Assembly: GCA_003290165.1 (NCBI GenBank)
Contig: QNQO01000816.1
Location: 248,001-312,000 of the forward strand
Direction of reading: 5' to 3'
Origin: Berberis thunbergii
Lineage: Eukaryota; Streptophyta; Magnoliopsida; Ranunculales; Berberidaceae
DNA length: 64,000 bases
In this document: positions 55,401 to 64,000 of the stretch, one piece after another
Layout of the letters: each line of letters opens with the position of its first letter
How positions within the stretch are numbered: position 1 is the stretch's first letter
Notes under the pieces: model-generated
The model's input: the letters and a program-made list of their open reading frames with translations, nothing else
Databases searched by the model: none
What the model was told of the DNA's origin: nothing
Program-made: the position numbers and the translations under genes

Positions 55401-57380
55401 TGATGCGAATTTAACTAACCTAAATTAACAGGTTAATTCAACCCACTTGTAATACCGCAAGTGCACGGTGCCTAACTGGTAGACAACGGCAAGTACGGGT
55501 CGATCCCACGAAGAAGGTGGATGCAATTGAAATTTTAAGAAATTATCTAAACTAATTTAAATGGAAAATAGGGGTTACAGTGTTTTTAAAAGAAAACTAA
55601 ATTAAAGATAAGAAAAATAAAATAAAATGATAGAATGAAATGAGATGGATGGAATGAAATGAGTTTGGTGGGCTTGGACTCACCAATGAGTTAGCAAAAT
55701 TATCTAAATCTAGATTACTGAATTTAAATACGAGAAGCTTAGGGATGAGAATCCCTTGCTTACACCGAAAATATGATCGTTAAAATCCAATTTAAATTAT
55801 AACATGTTCTTTTAAACCTTAACAAATTATTTCAAGTTTGACAAAGAGTACTTCTAACTACCAAGCATATCAAATTTAACTACTTGAACATGCAAGGTGA
55901 AAGCAAATTATCAGTTTCAGAAATAACTTGTAATTAGTAATTTAGCACAAAATTCAGTAAAATAAATTTAAAATAAAGTTTACAAAATTCCTTCGGCTTG
56001 TCACAAGCTCGATAGGGTGTCAAACAGCAGTTCGGTGTGCACGAATTCCGAGACAAAAGGGTCGAAAACTCTCTGTGGTGGTACAGAACGAATCAGGCGG
56101 TGGAAATAGCCAAAATCAGTTTTTATTCAAATTTCCCTCCCTGCTACAGTACTGCTACAGGGAACAGTGAAGTGCGAGCTTCTTCTCCAGCGAGACGATG
56201 GCTCTCGCGGCTTGGTTTTCGATCCTCTCGGCCTGGTTTTAGCTCCTCTCGAATCCAATTCGACTCTAGTACCTGCAAAAGACGAATTGTGGTGAAGAAA
56301 ACCAAGAAAAACAGCAAACAAATCAAGGAAAAACAGGAAGGAAAACTCCCTGTTTCAGGGCTGTTTCGCGACTCTGCCGCGGCTCAGTCCGCCGGTTCGT
56401 TGCTCCTTCGCGGCTGGCTTCGTCCTCCACGTGGTCCTAGAACCTGTAAAAGATGAGAGAGGGTGAAGAAAACCAAGTAAAACTGCAAATTCAGAAGAGA
56501 AACAGGGAGAGGACACTCCCTGTTTTTGCTCTGTTTCTGCTGTTTTTGCGAGCTCTGTTGCGGCTTCCTTCGTTCTGTTGTGGTGATAGGATTCGTGCAG
56601 AGGTGATGATGGAGGTGATGGATGATGTGGGTTGAAGGATGGTGAAGATTCGGGCGTGAAACAGGGTTGTCACACCCCTGTTTCACGGTGGTTGGCGGTG
56701 GAGACGTGCTGTCTGGCGGTGGAGGTAGCGAGGTGACGGTGGTGGTGCGGTGATGATTGCTGGGGGGTCTGGACAGAGAATGAGTGATTGATAGATAAAT
56801 GGTGGCTTGTGATGAGAATCACTTGTGAGAGAGGAGAGGTTTTGATTTGTCTCTAATTCCTTTTCCCTTCTCCTCCTCCTCCTCTCTCCTATTCATTTTC
56901 ATTGGTATTTATAGATGGAGATCAAATGAATAGCAAGTAATGTTAGGTGAAGATGGGAGAGAACATGGGATGTTGGTGGATGGAATGATTGTGGGAGAAT
57001 ATGGGATTGTGGGAGAACGTGGGATAGAATGTGGGATGTTGGTGGAGAATGGTGGATGTTGGTGGATGATGGGTTTGTTTTGGGTTTGGGCTTAGGGTTT
57101 GGTTTGTGAGTTTGGTTTGTGGGTTTGGTTTATGGGTTTTAGGTTATGAACTAGGTGTTGGGTTTAGGTTTGGTTTATGGGTAGGTTTATGGATTTCTCT
57201 CTCTATTTTGTACCACCACCAAGTGCAATTCCTTACACAGTCGCCTTAATATGATTTCATCGTTTAAGCGCAAATTCCTGAAAAGAAATAAAAACGAAGT
57301 AATTATTATAAAATATAAGAATCGAAACACTAACATATATAAATTAAGGAGTATAAAATGTATGAATTATGTGTATATCA
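55401..57380 (-). repeat. 3' LTR of the young element
   Basis: On + it runs from TGATGCGAATTTAAC to GTGTATATCA. Open frames inside (for example 56037-56456) occur identically in the other LTR and are not supported as genes. Confidence 0.95.
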
Positions 57381-59338
57381 AATACCCCCAAACCTATATT
57401 TTGCTAGTCCTCGAGCAAAACAATAAAATTCTAACTCACTTTCGCAGGAATCATCGGTTGCACTTACCTTAAACGTGCAACAAGGCTTTAAACCGCTAGA
57501 TTACCTCTAGTGGACGAGTTATAGTCTCGTGAGGGTTTCCAGAAATGTTACTCACAAACATTACTGACTCAACGAAACTTGGTTACAAAAAGCTTATTTT
57601 AAAACTTCAATAAATGCAAGGAACCAACAATTTTCCAAAAATTTTAATATTTTCCAAAAGTTAGAAAAAAATTCATAATCATCGTCAACTCAATGTGTGT
57701 GTGTGGATAGCACTATCAACATAACTTTTCATTTCAGAGTAGAACAATGACTAAATCTCCTGTAGAAAGTTTGTTTTGACTTCAAATCTATCATGTCACT
57801 CACAATAAAGCACTCAGAGATTTGGTAATTCACTCAATTTATATGTGAGGAAAGAGTAAATAATGTAAAACAATCATCTCACATATAGAATTATGAAGAA
57901 CGGACTTTTCAAGAATGGAATGAACATGATCTCATGGACAGGAATATCAATTGCTTTTGGGAATGTTGAATCAAACACCATAGGTCTTGGTTATAAAATC
58001 TCCACATCTACGAAACCAACCTTTACCTAAGATCAACTAGGACTTTGTTGGGTTGTAACGGGGCTTGGGTAATGGTTAATAAGAAATGTCAAAGGATTCT
58101 AACAAAAATTTCTAGGAATATATACACCCATTATACGAACAATTAGGACTGTCAAGAATAAATCAATGTTGCGCACCATCAATTTTGTTCTTCATTCTCA
58201 CATCTTTATCCTCATTCACATTCTTCTTCTTCTTTCTTTTCTTTCTTTTTCTTTCTTTCTTTTTCTTTCTTCCATAGAGGATTTATGAAATATCTCATAT
58301 TTTGCTCTTTCATGCCCTTTTTACACCAAGTATATCCATCCGTACACATTCCCAGAAAAATTGGGTAAAGGTTAATGGGTTAACAAATAAAAGGTTAATC
58401 TATGGCTCAAAAGGCTACAAAAAAAAGGTTAATTTTATGGGTAAGTTAAAAGGCTAGTTAATGGTTTAAAGAAAAAAAATGCCTAGATCATTTCCTAAGT
58501 TTGGGTCAGTATTATGACATCTCAATTGAATAAGCCAAGAAGTTCTAGTGTAATAATTCAATTTTTATGTCATTCCCAAAGCAATTGATCAGAAAAATTA
58601 GAATAATGAGATCATCAACGAGATAATACGGACTCAAGAAAAATCAGAGCTTATGTATAACCCTCAGAAAAATAGAAAGGCTCAAAACTTTCAGGGTTAA
58701 GTCTCCACTATTATTCTAAGGTTTTCTAATATATATTTCACTCATCAACTTCAAGTTATGCTAACATGGCTCATGGTGCAAAGATAATCGAGTTGAAAAA
58801 TCTTATGAACTAGATCTAACTTAAGGATTATACTAAACTTCCAGTCTTTATCGATATACCAATATGTCAAGTTAGTTTGCATTTTCTTGAGCATAAAACA
58901 TTTAAAATCTATTTTCATAATCACAGAAGACCAAGTTTTCTTGACAGAAAAGCAATTTTTTTTTTTTTTTTTGAAATTTTTTTTTTTAAAGAATAAGAAA
59001 AAAATTCACCGACTCATGAACCCTACCCCCAAACCTAATCCAAACATTGTCCTCAATGTTTAACAAAATAATTCTGACAAATGAATGAAGTAAGTACATG
59101 AGAGGAGGTTAGAACAGTATTACCACGGTGAAGATTTTACCAATTTCCAAGAAGTCATCCATCAATGAGGCTCAGAAACATAAGAATCATGGAGTTTTCA
59201 TTAGAAATCGATAAAATGCAGACTCGACACTAACAAAGAAAACGAAAAAGAAAAAGCAAGTTGGAAGTCAAAACTGTTACGGAGCTAACGAGTATGAGTG
59301 AAACACAACTAAATAGGGTACTCGAAAATCAATCCAGA
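57381..59338 (-). other. Interior 3' part of the young element with purine tract
   Basis: AATACCCCCAAACC on + (57381-57394) is the purine tract on - (GGTTTGGGGGTATT). The rest matches 28938-30813 and has no ORF of note. A CTTT-rich microsatellite lies at 58222-58272 and T-runs at 58950-58985. Confidence 0.75.
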
Positions 59339-60568
59339 CTAACAGCAAAGACACACAACTAAAGCTAGGCTGCCTCCTAGGAGCGCTTGGTTTACCGTCA
59401 TCAGCCCGACAAATATTCTTCCTAAAAAATGGTGTATCAAAAAGTGTAGAGGAAGAATATGACAAACACTTAGTCCATGGTCGTATATCAACAACCTGAA
59501 CAGTTGAGGATCAGTCCACCAAAATATAACAATCACATGGGGCACCAAACACGCTAGGACATTCCAAAAGTGACCAGTAGTCATACACAACAAATGATCC
59601 TTGCGTGCTCCAAAATGGGAACATCCTATGTCTGGTTCCAAATCGGATGATTGGATAATTTTCACATCAGGATGGTGAAAACTGAAATCCTCATTACAAA
59701 ACAAGGGATCGGTGAAAGTAGCCTTAGTAAATGGGAATGTGATGCAAGTAGATGAGACGATGGATATATCAAGTGGTACAGGCTCATCACATGAATCACA
59801 TAGAGATGTTGGTCTAGACAACTCATCGCCTGAAAATGCATACCTGAGGGTGTCAGGTAATTGTTTAAGGTTAAGCTCAGGTGGCTCAACTGATGGGGCT
59901 AATTTTGACTCACTGAGTGGAAGAGGCTTCACTTTAGACTGCCATTTATAACTAGGATCCACAATGGGGACTGAGTCAAGCAAATCATTGACTTCCCTAA
60001 TGGAATCATCAACATCAAAGTCTAAACTAAATTGAGTCAAACAAGCCTCTAAACAGTCAAGAGGAGACTCTAAAGAATGGTCACAGGTTGATTCGATGCA
60101 TGAGTCACTAGAGAGGCATGAGTCAACATGGGAAGGAGATGTTTGTAGTGTCTCATAATTGACAGGTTCATCAATAAATGAGTCACTAGGGAATTTATCT
60201 GACTCTATCTCAGGAAGTGACTCAACTATCTGACTCACAGTCATCTGAAGTTTCCGGATAGCTTGAGAGTTTTGTTGAAAAATAGTTGTCAAATCTGTGA
60301 TAGCCTGAAAATTTTGCTCAAGCATTTCCCCTGTTCGCTGTATAAAAATGTTCATTATAGCCTCTAACTCATTATCAGGAATGAAAGCTTGAGGAGTCTG
60401 AGGAGTGTCTAGAGGGCTTTCATGGTACTGACCATGAGCCCATGAGAAGTTAGAATGATAAGCTAGACCTTGGTAATAATCTAAATATGGATCATACTCA
60501 GGTTGTCGCATGTCATAAAATGAATTGACTTGCTCGGAAAAATAGGCTGGATAATCCCTTGTGTTCAT
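59339..60568 (-). CDS. ORF of the young non-autonomous element, 409 codons, unknown function
   Basis: The intact ORF starts MNTRDYPAYFSEQVNS at 60568. The N-terminus is rich in Tyr, Pro and Gln. A stretch near residues 85-125 (EQNFQAITDLTTIFQQNSQ) looks helical. Residues 126-205 are rich in Asp and Ser. Residues about 228-247 read VEPPELNLKQLPDTLRYAF, which resembles the linker before RT in Athila polyproteins (PPxLELKPLPxHLxYAFLG type, from memory). No zinc knuckle, protease or RT motif is present. The ORF may be a shortened gag-pol remnant kept open. A second copy is at 30814-31713. The C-terminus may be shifted by a homopolymer difference. Confidence 0.6.
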   Translation of the reverse strand: MNTRDYPAYFSEQVNSFYDMRQPEYDPYLDYYQGLAYHSNFSWAHGQYHESPLDTPQTPQAFIPDNELEAIMNIFIQRTGEMLEQNFQAITDLTTIFQQNSQAIRKLQMTVSQIVESLPEIESDKFPSDSFIDEPVNYETLQTSPSHVDSCLSSDSCIESTCDHSLESPLDCLEACLTQFSLDFDVDDSIREVNDLLDSVPIVDPSYKWQSKVKPLPLSESKLAPSVEPPELNLKQLPDTLRYAFSGDELSRPTSLCDSCDEPVPLDISIVSSTCITFPFTKATFTDPLFCNEDFSFHHPDVKIIQSSDLEPDIGCSHFGARKDHLLCMTTGHFWNVLACLVPHVIVIFWWTDPQLFRLLIYDHGLSVCHILPLHFLIHHFLGRIFVGLMTVNQALLGGSLALVVCLCC

Positions 60569-61619
60569 TTTTTATTTTATTTTTTTATTTTTTAAATCAC
60601 TAACTCTAAACAAAATATGCACAGACTCACACGCAATCAACAACCAATAAATGCACAAGAAACATGCCTCCCTCAGCAATAAACGTTTTTGAGATCAATT
60701 ATCTTTTTATCTTTGGGGGACAATTATTTCTTATGTAATCTTTATGACACGGCAATGGGTGCTACAAGTTGATCCTAAGAGTGTACACTTTACACCGCAA
60801 AGTTCAAAATCAGTAGGCTAGAGTTTTGTTTCAAAGAAACCGGATTCTCGCACAAGAGCAGGAGGTCACAATGGTCCAATTAAGTACTTCCTTGTGCTAC
60901 CGCTCTGTAAGCCAATAGATGTGAGAACGATGTGATGTTAAATGCACACTTGAGGCTTGTGTTCCTAACCAAAAACTGTTGGTTACACCAATTCTTCTTG
61001 TGGATTGTAGCTTACTTATGACTCGGCGTACCGGGTAAATTACCCTTGTGGCAGTGGCCTCTCGGAGTTCATTGAATGATTAAACCCATCGTCACTTTTA
61101 GCTTTAATCAACACAAAAATTATTAGATTCACCTTGGTCTTTGGTTGTCCTATGAACACCGTACCTAAAAGATGGCTCTATCTAACTTGCTAATTGATTT
61201 TAATTATGTTAGGCTATTGGTTGCACACAGCTGGAGTGATGAGGTGGGGATATCAAGTCCCACCAGTTTCTATTTAGAAGCTGGGTCTGCTTATTATGAA
61301 TTACTAAAGTTTAGCATCCACAATTACAGAAATTAAACAACCAATCACACAATATCAACCAATTACACCAAGCACCCGGTCGCTAATACATTGCGTGTGA
61401 TAGAAATACTTACAGTGTGCGTATTCCGTTCTGCACAAAAAGTTAGCACAATTCAAAAAAAAATGTCTGACTTCTTTTTAACTGTTTCAATCAACACACA
61501 AGCACATGCAAATAAATTTACTGGTCTTGGTCTTAGAAGTCGAATTTCTAAATCATAAAAATTATTGGGTAACAATTAAAATTGTTTCCCTATAACTTCT
61601 TTTGACTTAGAAAATTTTG

Positions 61620-61658
<39 letters not shown>

Positions 61659-61969
61659 TGATTAAACAAAATGAAAACAGTAGAGTATAAAAATTATTAC
61701 ACCACACACTCGTAAAACGAGGTGAAAATAAAATTACAACTCTCCTCACAAAAAAAAAAAATAAAAAATAAAAATTTGCTTGATGTTTTGCAGGATCGTC
61801 CAATTTACTCGAGAAGTGTGTAATCTGCAAAATCAAACACAAAATGAGTGTAAAAGGAAAAAAATAATTTTTTTTTTGTTTTGTTTTTTTTTTTTTTTTT
61901 AATTTTTAATTTTTAATTTTTTTTAAAATTAGTGAAAATAAATCTTAAATTCAATTACACCGCAACCTT
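60569..61969 (-). other. Leader of the young element
   Basis: About 1.4 kb without an ORF lie between the primer-binding site and the ORF start. It holds long T-runs on + (about 37 T at 61621-61657, and others at 61862-61925). No RNA gene was recognised. Confidence 0.7.
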
Positions 61970-61986
61970 CCCCGGCAACGGCGCCA
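61970..61986 (-). other. Primer-binding site, tRNA-Asp type
   Basis: On - it reads TGGCGCCGTTGCCGGGG, 6 nt from the 5' LTR. It is the exact complement of the 3' end of plant tRNA-Asp, the primer used by Athila-type elements. Confidence 0.92.
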
Positions 61987-61992
61987 AAAACT

Positions 61993-63972
61993 TGATGCGA
62001 ATTTAACTAACCTAAATTAACAGGTTAATTCAACCCACTTGTAATACCGCAAGTGCACGGTGCCTAACTGGTAGACAACGGCAAGTACGGGTCGATCCCA
62101 CGAAGAAGGTGGATGCAATTGAAATTTTAAGAAATTATCTAAACTAATTTAAATGGAAAATAGGGGTTACAGTGTTTTTAAAAGAAAACTAAATTAAAGA
62201 TAAGAAAAATAAAATAAAATGATAGAATGAAATGAGATGGATGGAATGAAATGAGTTTGGTGGGCTTGGACTCACCAATGAGTTAGCAAAATTATCTAAA
62301 TCTAGATTACTGAATTTAAATACGAGAAGCTTAGGGATGAGAATCCCTTGCTTACACCGAAAATATGATCGTTAAAATCCAATTTAAATTATAACATGTT
62401 CTTTTAAACCTTAACAAATTATTTCAAGTTTGACAAAGAGTACTTCTAACTACCAAGCATATCAAATTTAACTACTTGAACATGCAAGGTGAAAGCAAAT
62501 TATCAGTTTCAGAAATAACTTGTAATTAGTAATTTAGCACAAAATTCAGTAAAATAAATTTAAAATAAAGTTTACAAAATTCCTTCGGCTTGTCACAAGC
62601 TCGATAGGGTGTCAAACAGCAGTTCGGTGTGCACGAATTCCGAGACAAAAGGGTCGAAAACTCTCTGTGGTGGTACAGAACGAATCAGGCGGTGGAAATA
62701 GCCAAAATCAGTTTTTATTCAAATTTCCCTCCCTGCTACAGTACTGCTACAGGGAACAGTGAAGTGCGAGCTTCTTCTCCAGCGAGACGACGGCTCTCGC
62801 GGCCTGGTTTTCGATCTTCTCGGCCTGGTTTTAGCTCCTCTCGAATCCAATTCGACTCTAGTACCTGCAAAAGACGAATTGTGGTGAAGAAAACCAAGAA
62901 AAACAGCAAACAAATCAAGGAAAAACAGGAAGGAAAACTCCCTGTTTCAGGGCTGTTTCGCGACTCTGCCGCGGCTCAGTCCGCCGGTTCGTCGCTCCTT
63001 CGCGGCTGGCTTCGTCCTCCACGTGGTCCTAGAACCTGTAAAAGATGAGAGAGGGTGAAGAAAACCAAGTAAAACTGCAAATTCAGAAGAGAAACAGGGA
63101 GAGGACACTCCCTGTTTTTGCTCTGTTTCTGCTGTTTTTGCGAGCTCTGTTGCGGCTTCCTTCGTTCTGTTGTGGTGATAGGATTCGTGCAGAGGTGATG
63201 ATGGAGGTGATGGATGATGTGGGTTGAAGGATGGTGAAGATTCGGGCGTGAAACAGGGTTGTCACACCCCTGTTTCACGGTGGTTGGCGGTGGAGACGTG
63301 CTGTCTGGCGGTGGAGGTAGCGAGGTGACGGTGGTGGTGCGGTGATGATTGCTGGGGGGTCTGGACAGAGAATGAGTGATTGATAGATAAATGGTGGCTT
63401 GTGATGAGAATCACTTGTGAGAGAGGAGAGGTTTTGATTTGTCTCTAATTCCTTTTCCCTTCTCCTCCTCCTCCTCTCTCCTATTCATTTTCATTGGTAT
63501 TTATAGATGGAGATCAAATGAATAGCAAGTGATGTTAGGTGAAGATGGGAGAGAACATGGGATGTTGGTGGATGGAATGATTGTGGGAGAATATGGGATT
63601 GTGGGAGAACGTGGGATAGAATGTGGGATGTTGGTGGAGAATGGTGGATGTTGGTGGATGATGGGTTTGTTTTGGGTTTGGGCTTAGGGTTTGGTTTGTG
63701 AGTTTGGTTTGTGGGTTTGGTTTATGGGTTTTAGGTTATGAACTAGGTGTTGGGTTTAGGTTTGGTTTATGGGTAGGTTTATGGATTTCTCTCTCTATTT
63801 TGTACCACCACCAAGTGCAATTCCTTACACAGTCGCCTTAATATGATTTAATCGTTTAAGCGCAAATTCCTGAAAAGAAATAAAAACGAAGTAATTATTA
63901 TAAAATATAAGAATCGAAACACTAACATATATAAATTAAGGAGTATAAAATGTATGAATTATGTGTATATCA
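61993..63972 (-). repeat. 5' LTR of the young element
   Basis: It matches 55401-57380 at a fixed offset of 6592. It is followed by GTCTC (63973-63977), the second copy of the target duplication. Confidence 0.95.
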
Positions 63973-63977
63973 GTCTC

Positions 63978-64000
63978 CGGTACCTGCAAGAAGACAGAGA
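63978..64000 (-). repeat. Continuation of the outer Athila-type LTR
   Basis: CGGTACCTGCAAGAAG follows the target duplication. Read on -, CTTGCAGGT resembles TTTTGCAGGTGAT near 41210 in the related LTR, as expected if this is the interrupted LTR resuming. Confidence 0.6.

Larger units (their letters stand above)
55401..63972 (-). mobile_element. Young, complete non-autonomous Athila-related LTR element
   Basis: Two 1980-bp LTRs (55401-57380 and 61993-63972) have TG/CA ends and are flanked by GTCTC on both sides. The offset is 6592 bp throughout with no indel, and I noticed about six base differences by eye, so the insertion is recent. Sense strand is -: the primer-binding site is next to the right LTR and the purine tract next to the left. 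The interior has one ORF of 409 codons and no protease, RT, RNase H or integrase. It would need proteins from a complete Athila-type relative. Confidence 0.93.

Noticed and set aside
56037..56456. 139-codon open frame on +, nearly repeated at 62629-63048
   Set aside because: Both copies lie inside the two LTRs of one element, antisense to it, with Arg/Ser-rich low-complexity sequence. The repetition comes from the LTR pair, not from a gene family.

Overview
The window is a 64-kb piece of nuclear genome from a flowering plant, probably a dicot. The evidence is AT-rich intergenic DNA, a plant-type trehalose-6-phosphate phosphatase gene with plant splice sites and 5'-UTR introns, and angiosperm Ty3/gypsy (Tat and Athila-like), L1-type LINE, SINE and MITE sequences. 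Only one host gene looks intact. Most of the rest is transposable-element DNA, much of it nested. I cannot name the species.

Layout. 1-5488: 3' half of a Tat-lineage Ty3/gypsy element on + (RNase H and integrase remnants, a ~179-bp tandem array, an antisense ORF, PPT, 3' LTR). 5573-5793: a small MITE. About 5985-7000: a fold-back structure. 7220-13023: a second Tat-type element, on -, reduced to two LTRs, the antisense ORF and the same tandem array; it carries a SINE and a 479-bp TRIM-like insert. 13679-18285: the trehalose-6-phosphate phosphatase gene on -, with 11 coding exons giving 387 codons, two further 5'-UTR exons and a TATA box. 18320-27118: intergenic DNA with MITEs, two copies of a ~190-bp repeat block, an isolated gypsy LTR and a broken proline dehydrogenase fragment (22290-22798).

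27120-31713: truncated copy of an Athila-related non-autonomous element on -. 31826-36738: degraded Ty3/gypsy element on + with both LTRs. 36739-36945: gag zinc-finger fragment on -. 37374-37640: TRIM-like repeat. 38028-53599: a complete Tat-type element on - with 5-bp target duplication ATAAG; it has gag and the antisense ORF but no pol. It sits inside an older LINE remnant and is itself invaded by an L1 LINE (about 44735-50865) and by an Athila-type LTR (40322-42167). 54466-55400 plus 63978-64000 is a related Athila-type LTR, split by a young, structurally complete non-autonomous element (55401-63972: 1980-bp LTRs, target duplication GTCTC, tRNA-Asp-type PBS, one 409-codon ORF).

The most interesting theme is the Tat family. 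In all three copies an antisense ORF between pol (or its deletion) and the 3' LTR has its own TATA-like sequence about 80-130 bp upstream of the start. In all three, a tandem array built of stem-loops lies beyond the end of that ORF. Two copies have lost pol but keep this module. The young non-autonomous element, whose ORF has a second preserved copy in the window, is the other notable item. No CRISPR array, bacterial-type operon or other unprecedented gene system was seen.
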